NCBI GenBank assembly: GCA_947259685.1
Contig: CAMYNC010000046.1
Location: 1 to 24,298 of the forward strand
DNA length: 24,298 bases
Reading direction: 5' to 3'
Origin: an uncultured Desulfuromonadales bacterium
GTDB taxonomy: Bacteria > Desulfobacterota > Desulfuromonadia > Desulfuromonadales > Geopsychrobacteraceae
In this document: piece by piece, positions 6,666-15,459 of the stretch
Position numbering within the stretch: position 1 is the first letter of the stretch
Layout: the number at the start of each line of letters is the position of its first letter
Program-made: the position numbers and the translations under genes
The notes under the pieces: generated by a model
Databases searched by the model: none
Told to the model about the DNA's origin: nothing
Seen by the model: the letters and a program-made list of their open reading frames with translations, nothing else

Positions 6666-7064
6666 ATGCAGATCAAAGTCGGTTATCAGGAGTTGGTGCG
6701 CCGCGCAGAAGCGGAGATTGAAACAATTAGCGCCGCAGAGGCTATGGCTGCTGCCGGTGATGAGAAGACGGTATTCATCGACCTGCGCGATATCCGTGAA
6801 TTGCAGCGCGAGGGGAAGATTCCCGGCGCAAAACATATTCCGCGCGGCATGCTCGAATTCTGGATCGATCCACAGAGCCCCTATCACAAGCCGTTGTTTA
6901 CCGAGTCGAAGCGGTTCATCTTTTACTGCAATCTCGGCTGGCGTTCTGCTCTCGCGGCCCAGGTCGCCCAACAGATGGGTCTGGAGAACCTCTGTCATAT
7001 CGATGGTGGCTTCGAAGCCTGGAAGAAGGCTGGCGGGGCGGTGGAAGAGAAGGCGCCGAAATAG
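6666..7064 (+). CDS. Rhodanese-like domain protein
   Basis: The 132-residue protein is one rhodanese domain. It has the FIDLRDIREL strand with the conserved aspartate/arginine, GKIPGAKHIPRG, and the active-site loop FYCNLGWRSA with candidate catalytic C88. The C-terminal HIDGGFEAWKKAGG is the classic rhodanese ending. Such proteins carry persulfide sulfur or transfer it to thiols or cyanide in the cytoplasm; no signal peptide is seen. ATG 6666 was chosen because GGGAG lies nine bases upstream and the domain starts shortly after. It could belong to sulfur metabolism together with the downstream anion transporter, but 370 bases and a terminator-like hairpin separate them. Confidence 0.9.
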   Translation: MQIKVGYQELVRRAEAEIETISAAEAMAAAGDEKTVFIDLRDIRELQREGKIPGAKHIPRGMLEFWIDPQSPYHKPLFTESKRFIFYCNLGWRSALAAQVAQQMGLENLCHIDGGFEAWKKAGGAVEEKAPK

Positions 7065-7434
7065 GCTCGATCGGGGTGCACCTTTGCTCCCTGCTTTTCA
7101 GCTTCCGCAGACGCTGGCCGCGAAGTTAAGCTATAAAATAAAGGGTTTTCGGAATCTGGTGTGGAAAGAGTCGAGACCGATCCTGAAAGAAAATTACAAA
7201 CTGTAAGGTTGAATTTCCGAAACTTGCTACTTTTGAAACCCAAGGTCGATGTCAAAAAGGGACATCCTGATTTTTGAAATGCCTGATATGTGCAATTTAA
7301 CCCTAGATGAAGCAGGCCTCCATTCCAACGAAACCTGCAGGACGGCCCAACCATTTTTAATCAGGTAGGGCCATTTTTGCATTAACAGATGGTGATAAAT
7401 CAGAAAAGTCCCGCTATCGGTTCGTTTTTAATAG
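7065..7434. other. 370-base intergenic region
   Basis: No gene is supported here. Frames on both strands lack ribosome sites and recognisable motifs. The region is AT-rich in its middle and holds one terminator-like hairpin at 7344-7378. Confidence 0.5.
7344..7378 (+). terminator. Rho-independent terminator candidate
   Basis: GGCCCAACC (7344-7352) pairs with GGTAGGGCC (7364-7372) with one mismatch across an 11-base loop, and ATTTTT follows. It would stop plus-strand transcription from the rhodanese side before the anion transporter. Confidence 0.6.
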
Positions 7435-7449
7435 ATGCTTAGGTTTAGA

Positions 7450-7455
7450 TACAAT
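7450..7455 (+). promoter_or_regulatory. Possible -10 box of the anion transporter gene
   Basis: TACAAT lies 25 bases before the ATG at 7480. No good -35 element is visible. If it is used, the in-frame ATG at 7435 would be upstream of the transcript start, which favours 7480. Confidence 0.3.
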
Positions 7456-7479
7456 CCCCATCTGCTAATATTTATTGCT

Positions 7480-9255
7480 ATGACCACCGACCAAACCATC
7501 CTATTTAGCCTGATTGGCCTCATTTTCATATTTCTCATCTGGGGCCGTATACGTTACGATGTAACGGCCTTTGCTGCGCTGGTCCTGGCTTTTTTGACCG
7601 GAGTCATTCCAAAAGATCAGGTTTTTTCTGGCTTCGGCCACCCGGCGGTGATTATTATCGCCCTGGTGCTGATTGTCAGTCGCGGCCTCTCCCGTTCAGG
7701 CGCCATTGAACTGCTGGCGCGCAAAGTTGTCGATTCATCTCGCAGCCTGCCGACCCATATCGGCATCATGGCGGTGATCTCCGCCACACTTTCGAGCATC
7801 ATGAACAACGTTGCCGCGCTGGCCTTGCTGATGCCGGTCGACATGCAGGCGGCCAAGCGGGGCAAGCGGAGTCCGGCGCTGACGTTAATGCCACTTTCCT
7901 TCGCCTCAATCCTCGGTGGCATGGTGACCCTGATCGGCACGCCGCCGAATATCGTCATCGCCACCTTTCGCGAAAGCGCTCTGGGCGAACCGTACGGCAT
8001 GTTCGATTTTGCTCCGGTCGGTGTGGTGGTGGCAATTGTTGGGGTGCTGTTTGTCTCTCTCGTTGGCTGGAGGCTGATTCCGGTGGAGCGTGGCAAACAC
8101 GATACCGCCCAAGAACTTGGCGATCTGCAGAACTACATTTCGAACGCCAAGGTGCCGGAAGCATCCAAAGCGGGCGGCAAGGCGCTCAAGGATCTCGAGT
8201 CGTTCGCTGAGGAGAGTGACGTCAATATCCTTGGTCTGGTACGTCGCGGTAAACGCTTGGCCGGCACCGCCCGACGCGAAATCCTGCGCAAAAATGATCT
8301 GGTGGTGCTGGAAGGACGTCCCGATGCCATCGACCAATTTGTCGGCGCAGCCGGCCTGGAACACGTCGGCGCGAAGAAGCATGAAGGCATCACCGCCGAG
8401 GCGGTTGCTCTCGTCGAAGTGGTGGTGCCGGAAGGGGCGATGATCGTCGGACGTACGGCGATGGAGGCACGCTTGCTCACCCGTCGCAGCGTGACCCTGC
8501 TCGGCATTTCACGCAAGGGGCAGCGGATTCGCGAACAGGTGCGCAAAGCGCCGATCAAGGCGGGGGATATCCTGCTGTTACTCGGTCCCGAGGAACAACT
8601 TCCCGATGTGGTCGATTGGCTCGGCTGCCTGCCACTGGCCGAACGTGGTTTAGAAGTCATCCAGCGGAACAAGGCGTGGGCGGCCGTGGCCATTTTTGCC
8701 GCCGCGATTATTACTGCCAGTTTCGGTCTGATCTACCTGCCACTGGCGCTGGCGGCGGTGGTGGTCGCCTACGTCGCGCTGCGCATTGTCCCCCTATCCC
8801 AGATCTACGATTCGGTGGAGTGGCCGGTCATTGTCCTGCTCGGCTCGATGATCCCGATCGGCGCCGCTCTGGAGGCGAGCGGCGGGACGACCCTGGTGGC
8901 CAATGCCATCGTCGCCTGGACGACCGGCTGGCCGACCGTCGCCGTCCTGACCATCCTGATGTTGGTCACCATGACCCTCTCGGATGTGCTGAACAACGTG
9001 GCAACGGCGTTGATCGCCGCCCCGATCGGCGTCGATATCGCCAACCGGCTCGGCGCCAACCCGGATGCTTTTCTGATGGCAGTTGCCGTGGCCGCATCCT
9101 GCGCGTTTCTGACCCCCATCGGCCATAAGAACAACACCATTGTCATGGGTCCTGGCGGCTACAAATTCGGCGACTACTGGCGAATGGGGCTGCCGTTGGA
9201 GATTCTGGTGGTGTTGGTGGGTGTCCCGATGATTCTCTTTGTCTGGCCTCTATGA
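7480..9255 (+). CDS. SLC13/DASS-type anion permease with internal RCK_C (TrkA-C) domains
   Basis: The 591-residue protein has two hydrophobic halves separated by a soluble insert (about residues 200-385). The N-terminal half carries MNNVAALALLMP and the LIGTPPN motif near residue 153. The C-terminal half carries DVLNNVATALIAAP and TPIGHKNN near residue 546. These paired asparagine/proline motifs mark the sodium- or proton-coupled DASS (SLC13) anion transporters. The insert shows two RCK_C-like repeats (DVNILGLVRRGKRL and VTLLGISRKGQRI), as in many bacterial sulfate/dicarboxylate-type permeases. Substrate is not readable from sequence. The start is uncertain: neither 7435 nor 7480 has a clear ribosome site, and 7480 fits the first membrane segment better. 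Confidence 0.88.
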   Translation: MTTDQTILFSLIGLIFIFLIWGRIRYDVTAFAALVLAFLTGVIPKDQVFSGFGHPAVIIIALVLIVSRGLSRSGAIELLARKVVDSSRSLPTHIGIMAVISATLSSIMNNVAALALLMPVDMQAAKRGKRSPALTLMPLSFASILGGMVTLIGTPPNIVIATFRESALGEPYGMFDFAPVGVVVAIVGVLFVSLVGWRLIPVERGKHDTAQELGDLQNYISNAKVPEASKAGGKALKDLESFAEESDVNILGLVRRGKRLAGTARREILRKNDLVVLEGRPDAIDQFVGAAGLEHVGAKKHEGITAEAVALVEVVVPEGAMIVGRTAMEARLLTRRSVTLLGISRKGQRIREQVRKAPIKAGDILLLLGPEEQLPDVVDWLGCLPLAERGLEVIQRNKAWAAVAIFAAAIITASFGLIYLPLALAAVVVAYVALRIVPLSQIYDSVEWPVIVLLGSMIPIGAALEASGGTTLVANAIVAWTTGWPTVAVLTILMLVTMTLSDVLNNVATALIAAPIGVDIANRLGANPDAFLMAVAVAASCAFLTPIGHKNNTIVMGPGGYKFGDYWRMGLPLEILVVLVGVPMILFVWPL

Positions 9256-9473
9256 GGACCCTGGGACAATTTTGTAACGACGGGGGTGCGCAATTTCTTG
9301 CAGAGACACAAAGCAGCACACTTCTACCGGCAGACTTTTGCTTCTCAAAACTTAGCCATTCAGGCGGGCTGTTTTAGGCCGTATCTAGGGTCAGCCATGA
9401 TAGGTAGATCTCCCTCTCTCCCGAAATCTGCCTTGTCCTTGCCCACTTCACCTGATACTTTTCAGGTTTCCAA

Positions 9474-9495
9474 TACAATCAATGCAATGATTGTA
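9474..9495. promoter_or_regulatory. Palindromic operator candidate overlapping a -10 box
   Basis: TACAATCA (9474-9481) and its exact complement TGATTGTA (9488-9495) flank a 6-base spacer. The left arm contains a TACAAT -10-like hexamer. It lies 36-57 bases before the SNF2 gene start. This is the layout of a repressor site over a promoter, although the -35 region is weak. Confidence 0.5.
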
Positions 9496-9530
9496 GTTCG
9501 GTTTGCGCTTTTTCAAGGGCAGGTTTGGCA

Positions 9531-12500
9531 ATGATAGCACTGCATATCTCATTTATGAATGGAGCCACCTTTTTATGGAGCGAAGGCTGCCATGTCGGTG
9601 ATTTAAAAGAATTGCGTTCAGCCGCAAAAGCTGTTGGCTTCTCGGCAAAAATGCTGAAAGGCAATACCGAAATCACGACCCTCTGGCTTCCCTCGCGCGG
9701 AGATCAGCCTGTTCCGTCATCGCCCCTTATCTGCACAGAACCTGATAGGCGGAAGAAGGTGCAGCTTCACGCTTTTAACGCAGTTGCTCGCCCATTAACA
9801 CTTGCAGAGCTGCTTGAGCTTTCGGCACTTGCCGAAGGCAGAAACATACCGGGCAGCGGGGTGATTTTCGGACACTCCATCGCCTGGACAGCCGAACTGG
9901 TCAGTACCGCACTGTCAGTGGCTGTCAAGGAACTCTTTCTACCAACAGTGGTACAACATGCCGGGCAGTGGGAGGCCCGCTGGGTTCCGGTTCCCGATGA
10001 AGAGTCGGAGTCACGGCTTGAAAGGCTGGCCCTTGACATGCCCGCGGTCTGCCGATGCCAGAGCAACTCAGCCGAAAAAGCCCCCGAAGTGCCAGGGCGA
10101 ATGGTCATCGATTCCTTGTTGGCCCATTGCCTCGACGCCTTTATTCGCGAAACAAATGCACCCGCGGGAAAGCAGAAACGACCTGACAGCATTCATGACA
10201 CCTGGTTGCAGGCTCTGGTCAGTGATAAGGCTAGTATCGACTGGGATACGGACCAGGAGATTTGTGAGTTTGCCGGGCAGCTGAATCGATGGAGCCGTCC
10301 GTTTGACCTTAATTCCAGATCGCCGTTCAAATTTTGTTTTCGTTTGAGAGAACCGGATGAGGCTGCGGACAATTGGCGCGTGGATTACCTGCTGCAACCC
10401 AAGACCGACCAGAGCCTGAACCTGCCGGTGGGCGACCTTTGGAAAAAAGGCGGCAAGGCTAGCAAGCATCTGCAGAAGTTCGGCGGTGTGCCGACCGAGT
10501 TCATGCTGACGGCCCTTGGGCAGGCTTCCGGCCTGTGTCCTGAGATCTCAGCGAGTTTGAAGCAGAAAAACCCGGGAGGCTTCGAACTCGAGGCGCAGGG
10601 AGCCTTTGCCTTTCTGCAGGAATACGCCGAAGCGCTGCGCGCGGCCGGGTTCACGGTCATGCTTCCATCCTGGTGGGTCGGGCGCGGACCGGTCAAACGG
10701 CTCGGGCTTAAGGCAAAAGCCGAAAGTCCGAAGATGCAGGGCGCAGCCAATGGACTGACGCTGGACGCGATGATGGCCTTCGACTACAGCGCCTCTCTCG
10801 GAGGGGAAGAACTGAGCCTTGAGGAGTTAAGATCCCTGGCCGAACTGAAGGCACCGCTGGTGAAAGTGCGCGGCCAGTGGACGCAGATCGACCAGGAGCA
10901 GATCCGCTCCGCCATCCACTTTCTCGAAAAACAGCAGGGTCAGACCCTCCCGACCAGGGAGCTGCTGGCTGTCGCCCTCGGCGCGGACAAACAGGTGAGC
11001 GGTCTGTCCGTGGATGCGGTTGAAGTCAAGGGGTGGCTGAATGAATTGCTGGAAAAACTCACCGGGCGCGCCGAATTCGCTCTGCTGGAACAGCCGCAGG
11101 GTTTTGCAGGAAAACTCCGGCATTACCAGGAACGGGGGTTTTCCTGGCTTGCTTTTCTGCGCAAATGGGGGCTAGGGGCCTGCCTGGCAGACGACATGGG
11201 TCTCGGCAAAACCGTTCAAACCCTGGCCCTTATCCAGCAAGAGCGCGAGGCGGGAGAGAGGCGGCCGGTGCTGCTTGTCTGCCCAACCTCGGTGGTCAAC
11301 AACTGGCGCAAGGAGGCGGAACAGTTCACCCCAGACCTGAGTGTCATGATCCACCACGGCGGCGATCGCCGCCAAAAGAAGGCCTTTGAAAAAGCCGCGA
11401 CACAGCATGCCATGGTTGTCTCCAGCTACGGGTTGCTGCAGCGGGATAGCGAGTTTCTCAAGGAGGTCAAATGGGCCGGGATCATTCTGGATGAAGCTCA
11501 GAACATCAAGAATCCCGAAACCAAACAGTCTAAGGCGGCGCGGATCCTGGTTTCAGATTACCGCATCGCCCTGACCGGAACCCCGGTGGAAAACCATGTC
11601 GGCGATCTCTGGGCCCTAATGGATTTTCTCAATCCCGGCATTCTCGGCAGCCAGACCAGCTTCAAGAACAGCTTTTATCGTCCGATTCAGACCTACCGGA
11701 ACAGCGTTGTCGCCGAGCAGCTGAAAGCCCTGACCGGACCCTTTATCCTGCGCCGCTTGAAAACGGACAAAACGATCATTTCTGACCTTCCGGAAAAGAT
11801 GGAAATGAAAGAGTATTGCACGCTGACCAAAGAGCAAGCCTCCCTCTATAAGGCCGTTGTTGACGACATGCAAGAAAAAATCGAGCAGGCTGAAGGCATC
11901 AACCGGCGGGGTCTGGTTCTGGCGACTCTGACGAAACTGAAGCAGGTCTGTAATCATCCGGCACAGTTCGCCGGGGATAATTCCTCAGTCGACAGACGCT
12001 CCGGGAAGCTGCAACGGCTAAGCGAGATGCTGATCGAAACCCGAGAGCTGGGAGACCGAACCTTGATATTTACCCAGTTTGCTGAAATGGGCGGCATGCT
12101 GCAGAGCTGTTTCCAGGAGCAGTTCGGGGAAGAGGTCTTTTTCCTGCACGGAGGTGTGCCGAGAAAAAAGCGGGATGACATGGTCGAAAGGTTTCAAAAC
12201 GACGAACACGCCCCGCATATCTTCATCCTGTCTTTGAAAGCCGGAGGGACGGGGTTGACGCTGACGCGCGCTAACCAGGTTATCCATTATGACCGCTGGT
12301 GGAATCCGGCGGTCGAGAACCAGGCCACCGACCGGGCATTTCGTATCGGCCAGAAAAAGAACGTTCAGGTCCGCAAGTTTATTGTCCCAGGAACGCTCGA
12401 AGAGCGGATCGACGCGATGATCGAGAATAAAACTGGCATTGCCAATCAGGTCGTCGGCACAGGTGAGCAATGGCTGAGCGAATTATCCAATGAAGATTTT

Positions 12501-12542
12501 CGTCAACTGATCGAGCTTGGCAGCGAAGCGATGGGAGAATAG
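9531..12542 (+). CDS. SNF2-family DNA-dependent ATPase/helicase
   Basis: The 1003-residue protein has an N-terminal region of about 500 residues without a recognised motif, followed by a complete SNF2 motor. Motifs seen are Walker A GLGKT (557-561), DEAQ (654-657), LTGTPVENH, the LSLKAGGTGLTLT motif V and the DRAFRIGQ motif VI with R938. SNF2 proteins use ATP to move along double-stranded DNA and remodel bound proteins; the bacterial relatives are linked to DNA repair or transcription recycling. The SWIM gene starts 4 bases after its stop, a pairing also known from Bacillus ywqA/ywqB. ATG 9531 is preferred over TTG 9525, with an AAGGGCAGG-like ribosome site upstream. Confidence 0.92.
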   Translation: MIALHISFMNGATFLWSEGCHVGDLKELRSAAKAVGFSAKMLKGNTEITTLWLPSRGDQPVPSSPLICTEPDRRKKVQLHAFNAVARPLTLAELLELSALAEGRNIPGSGVIFGHSIAWTAELVSTALSVAVKELFLPTVVQHAGQWEARWVPVPDEESESRLERLALDMPAVCRCQSNSAEKAPEVPGRMVIDSLLAHCLDAFIRETNAPAGKQKRPDSIHDTWLQALVSDKASIDWDTDQEICEFAGQLNRWSRPFDLNSRSPFKFCFRLREPDEAADNWRVDYLLQPKTDQSLNLPVGDLWKKGGKASKHLQKFGGVPTEFMLTALGQASGLCPEISASLKQKNPGGFELEAQGAFAFLQEYAEALRAAGFTVMLPSWWVGRGPVKRLGLKAKAESPKMQGAANGLTLDAMMAFDYSASLGGEELSLEELRSLAELKAPLVKVRGQWTQIDQEQIRSAIHFLEKQQGQTLPTRELLAVALGADKQVSGLSVDAVEVKGWLNELLEKLTGRAEFALLEQPQGFAGKLRHYQERGFSWLAFLRKWGLGACLADDMGLGKTVQTLALIQQEREAGERRPVLLVCPTSVVNNWRKEAEQFTPDLSVMIHHGGDRRQKKAFEKAATQHAMVVSSYGLLQRDSEFLKEVKWAGIILDEAQNIKNPETKQSKAARILVSDYRIALTGTPVENHVGDLWALMDFLNPGILGSQTSFKNSFYRPIQTYRNSVVAEQLKALTGPFILRRLKTDKTIISDLPEKMEMKEYCTLTKEQASLYKAVVDDMQEKIEQAEGINRRGLVLATLTKLKQVCNHPAQFAGDNSSVDRRSGKLQRLSEMLIETRELGDRTLIFTQFAEMGGMLQSCFQEQFGEEVFFLHGGVPRKKRDDMVERFQNDEHAPHIFILSLKAGGTGLTLTRANQVIHYDRWWNPAVENQATDRAFRIGQKKNVQVRKFIVPGTLEERIDAMIENKTGIANQVVGTGEQWLSELSNEDFRQLIELGSEAMGE

Positions 12543-12546
12543 CCTT

Positions 12547-13383
12547 ATGGCGAGACGCTACGGATTCTATGCCGGCTATGAGCCAACCCGCCCCAAGGAA
12601 GTGAAAGGCGGCATCAAAGCGCAGAGTAAACGGGGCTCGTTTGTCAGCAACTGGTGGGGCAAACGTTGGATTCAAACGCTGGAGAGTTTTGACATCGGTG
12701 CACGACTGTCTCGCGGACGTTCCTATGCCCGCAAGGGCCAGGTGGCCAGTCTTGAAATCGGAAAAGGTCATGTTTCAGCTAAAGTTCAAGGATCGCGATC
12801 CAGTGTGTACCGGATCACCATAGAACTAAAGGTTTTTAACGATAAACAGTGGCAGCAGATAATCGGCCGACTGGTGGAACAACCTATTTTTGCGGCGCAG
12901 TTGCTCGGCAACGAGATGCCGGAAGATATTGAAGTGGTATTTCCAGACGCAGGTCTATCCTTGTTCCCGCAAAAAAGCAGTGATCTGCAGACGGATTGCT
13001 CATGCCCTGACTGGTCGAATCCGTGCAAGCATATTGCCGCTGTGTTCTATCTGATGGCCGAAGCTTTTGATAAGGATCCGTTTTTACTCTTCAAGTTAAG
13101 AGGAATGGAGCGCGAAGAGTTTCTTGAAATGCTTAAGGACAGCGGAGCGAGTCGGGACACCGCTGCTGAAGAGGCCGAACCCAAGCTGCAGCCGGAGCCC
13201 TTGCCACTTGACGCGGAAGCCTTCTGGGGAGAAAATACCGAACCTGCTACGTGGGCAAAACCCTATCCGCCAAGGTTGCATGCCGCACTCCCGCGAAAAC
13301 TGGGATATTTACCGTTCTGGCGCTCAGACAAGGATTTTATTCAGCAGATGGAGGCTCTCTACCGAGCCACCTCACAGAGCTGA
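12547..13383 (+). CDS. SWIM zinc-finger protein, partner of the SNF2 ATPase
   Basis: The 278-residue protein carries a SWIM zinc finger, C151-x-C153-x6-C160-x-H162, in CSCPDWSNPCKH. The N-terminal part (YGFYAGYEP, then SNWWGKRWI) is typical of the bacterial SWIM proteins encoded beside SNF2 genes. SWIM fingers bind DNA or proteins. The gene starts 4 bases after the SNF2 stop with GGGAG nine bases upstream, so the two are very likely co-translated. The C-terminal 80 residues are acidic and proline-rich. The domain call is firm, but the process served by the pair is not known from this sequence. Confidence 0.9.
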   Translation: MARRYGFYAGYEPTRPKEVKGGIKAQSKRGSFVSNWWGKRWIQTLESFDIGARLSRGRSYARKGQVASLEIGKGHVSAKVQGSRSSVYRITIELKVFNDKQWQQIIGRLVEQPIFAAQLLGNEMPEDIEVVFPDAGLSLFPQKSSDLQTDCSCPDWSNPCKHIAAVFYLMAEAFDKDPFLLFKLRGMEREEFLEMLKDSGASRDTAAEEAEPKLQPEPLPLDAEAFWGENTEPATWAKPYPPRLHAALPRKLGYLPFWRSDKDFIQQMEALYRATSQS

Positions 13384-13432
13384 CTGGTCACCATTTGCGC
13401 AAAAAAGCTAATGGGAACCGGCTTTTGTTGTG

Positions 13433-13471
13433 GAGAAAAAGCGGGCCCGATTTCCGGCCCCGCTTTTTCTC
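13433..13471. terminator. Strong bidirectional terminator
   Basis: GAGAAAAAGCGGG (13433-13445) is exactly complementary to CCCGCTTTTTCTC (13459-13471). The A and T runs inside the arms serve both strands. It lies between the SWIM gene and the convergent zinc-ribbon gene. Confidence 0.85.
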
Positions 13472-13490
13472 TTCGGTTGGTCCTTACCGA

Positions 13491-13673
13491 TCAATCCAGC
13501 GCCTTCGGCGCACAGACATTTTCGGCCCGGCTGACCTTGGCACCGCAGTTGGTGCAGGCAAAATGCGGAGTCTCTTCGAACAGTTTGCGAACTTCGTCAC
13601 AACGCTCCTTGGCCTTCAACTCACAGATATGCAGATGATGGGTGTCGGAGTCTGCGCAATTTTTATCACTCAT
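13491..13673 (-). CDS. Small zinc-ribbon-like protein (60 aa)
   Basis: The start at 13673 is preceded by an AAGGAG ribosome site at 7 bases. The protein is rich in cysteine and histidine: C6, HHLHIC near residues 12-17, C25, and a C-terminal C-x2-C...C pattern in ACTNCGAKVSRAENVC. It probably binds a metal, most likely zinc. No known domain name can be given. The stop is 19 bases from the strong terminator. It lies 70 bases downstream of the metallo-beta-lactamase-fold gene on the same strand, with a possible -10 box (TATACT, 13707-13712) of its own. Confidence 0.75.
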   Translation of the reverse strand: MSDKNCADSDTHHLHICELKAKERCDEVRKLFEETPHFACTNCGAKVSRAENVCAPKALD

Positions 13674-13743
13674 AGTATTTCTCCTTCGGAAATATCTGAC
13701 TTCTTTAGTATAGCTTTGATCAATTCTGGTCGTAAGTCAACTC

Positions 13744-14484
13744 TCAGACCTCCAGCAGGTCACCATCCCTCAGGACCTCAAGTTCCAGTTCGGCCAGCCG
13801 CTCCAGCATCGATCCCCCCAGGTGGGTCAATACCAACCGTTTGCAGCCGAATTCTTTGCGCTTGGCCAACAGGGTTCGATAATCGAGATGGGACGGGCTG
13901 GGCTGGGTGTAATTGAAACATTCGACGATAAACAGATCGCTGCCTGCAGACAGTTCCAGCAGACTCTCCGTCCACTCGGTGTCGCCGGAATAGCTGACCA
14001 CCCGACCACCGATCTCCACCCGCAGGCCAAAGACATCCGGGCTGCTGCCATGCTTCACCGGGTAACTGCTGATTTTCAGTTCGGCATCCTGCCAGTGCGC
14101 AGCGGGGTCGAGCGTAATGTAGTCGATTGGGAAACCGACCTCTGCGCCAATGGCCCCGGGATAAAGCGCTTCCATTGCCGCTTCGACCTGTTGTTGCAAG
14201 CCTGGCGGGCCGAGCAGGGTCAGTGGCCGGGTGCGCTGGCTGACATACTTGGCTTCCAGAAACAAAAATGGAATGCCGCCGAAATGATCCCCATGCAGAT
14301 GGCTGACCAGGATCAGCTCGATCTTCTCCAGCGCGATCCCAGCAGCCTGCAGGCCGGCAATGCTGGAACAACCGCAATCGATCAGCAGCTGCCGACCAGC
14401 CGCCTGCAGATGGTAGCAACTGTTCAGCCGCCCGCCGCTGCCAAAGGCATCACCGGTGCCGATGCAACGCAGTTGAACGGCCAT
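13744..14484 (-). CDS. Metallo-beta-lactamase-fold hydrolase (RNase Z-like)
   Basis: The 246-residue protein has the metal-binding motif H62-L-H64-G-D66-H67, a further histidine at H145, D168 (SYSGDTEW) and H221 (LTHLGG). Together these match the two-zinc site of the RNase Z/ElaC-like MBL branch. The opening LRCIGTGDAFGSGGR is typical of that branch. Typical RNase Z proteins exceed 300 residues and carry an exosite arm that I do not see, so tRNA processing is uncertain; a phosphodiesterase or other hydrolase is equally possible. It begins 4 bases after the stop of the DsbA-like gene and is probably co-transcribed with it. Confidence 0.88.
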   Translation of the reverse strand: MAVQLRCIGTGDAFGSGGRLNSCYHLQAAGRQLLIDCGCSSIAGLQAAGIALEKIELILVSHLHGDHFGGIPFLFLEAKYVSQRTRPLTLLGPPGLQQQVEAAMEALYPGAIGAEVGFPIDYITLDPAAHWQDAELKISSYPVKHGSSPDVFGLRVEIGGRVVSYSGDTEWTESLLELSAGSDLFIVECFNYTQPSPSHLDYRTLLAKRKEFGCKRLVLTHLGGSMLERLAELELEVLRDGDLLEV

Positions 14485-14488
14485 CCAA

Positions 14489-15334
14489 TCAGCCCTGTTT
14501 TTCTGTGCTTGCCAACTCGGCGTCGATCATCTTTTTGAAGCCGTCCATGCTGCGTTGCTGCAGACGGCGGCCGTTGATAAAAATCGTCGGCGTCCCGCGT
14601 ACCCCGATCTGCTGCCCTTCCTGCATGTCACCAGTGACCAGTTTCTGCAGCTTCGGATCAGCCAGGTCCTTGTCGAAACGTTTCATATCCAGACCAACCT
14701 GCTCAGCCAGTGCACGAATCTTTTGCGGATTCAGCTGGTTATAGTTTTCAAACAACAGGTCATGCAGCGGCCAGAATTTGCCTTGCTGCTCGGCGGCCAG
14801 ACCGGCCAGGGCAGCGGTGCGGGCATTCTTGTGCATCGGCAGCGGAAAATTTTTAAATACCAGCTTCACTTTGTCGGGATAGGCATCCAAAACCTGCTTG
14901 AGCAGCGGTACCGAGCGGGCGCAGTAGGGGCATTCGAAATCATCGAAAATAGCGATTTCAATCGGCGCATCCGCGTTCCCCAGCACCGGAGAATTGCTGG
15001 AATCGATCGCCACCACCGGTTGCAGCGCCACCAGCATCAATTCCTGACGCTCAGCCATCTGCAGGACCAACCGATTGCTTCCTTGCGAGGTAATTCCGGT
15101 AACATCCGGCCCGACTTCAAAGCTGCCCTGAGGTTGCCCCTCGGCACTGAATAGATGAACCTTGCCGGCATCGGTCAACACATAAATCCGCTGACCGTCT
15201 GCCGTGGCGACGACCTGGCGGGGAGTTTCGCCCAGCGGCACTGAACGGATCATGCTGACATCGACCGTATTTGCCAGCAGGGGACTCGTTGCACAAAGTA
15301 AAAGAATCAGAATGACCAGCAGCTTTTTGAACAT
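14489..15334 (-). CDS. Periplasmic DsbA-family thiol-disulfide oxidoreductase with N-terminal extension
   Basis: The 281-residue protein has a signal peptide (about 1-21). A segment with beta-propeller-like repeats (about 35-105, with VVATADGQRIYVLTDAGKVHLF) precedes the DsbA/thioredoxin-like domain (about 110-275). The active site is C135-P-Y-C138 and the cis-proline loop is GTPT (P249). It should oxidise or isomerise cysteines of exported proteins. The start is supported by AGGAG nine bases upstream of the ATG. It is divergent from the three-haem cytochrome gene, whose haem-binding cysteines could be substrates; that link is inferred. The N-terminal extension is unusual for DsbA. Confidence 0.9.
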   Translation of the reverse strand: MFKKLLVILILLLCATSPLLANTVDVSMIRSVPLGETPRQVVATADGQRIYVLTDAGKVHLFSAEGQPQGSFEVGPDVTGITSQGSNRLVLQMAERQELMLVALQPVVAIDSSNSPVLGNADAPIEIAIFDDFECPYCARSVPLLKQVLDAYPDKVKLVFKNFPLPMHKNARTAALAGLAAEQQGKFWPLHDLLFENYNQLNPQKIRALAEQVGLDMKRFDKDLADPKLQKLVTGDMQEGQQIGVRGTPTIFINGRRLQQRSMDGFKKMIDAELASTEKQG

Positions 15335-15459
15335 GTGAAGTTGCTCCTATTTTAGATTGTTGGTTAAATGAACTTGTGAATTATTCCACATTCCTGCAGT
15401 TTATGCCATGCACCTGGAAAATTTTCAGTAGTTTGTCCCCAATTGCATTAAGGAACAAG

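Noticed and set aside
8090..9146. Arginine- and serine-rich frames overlapping the anion permease
   Set aside because: Out-of-frame shadows of the permease; no motifs or ribosome sites.
13778..14538. Other frames overlapping the MBL-fold gene on both strands
   Set aside because: Shadow frames; only the 246-residue minus-strand frame contains the metal-binding motifs.
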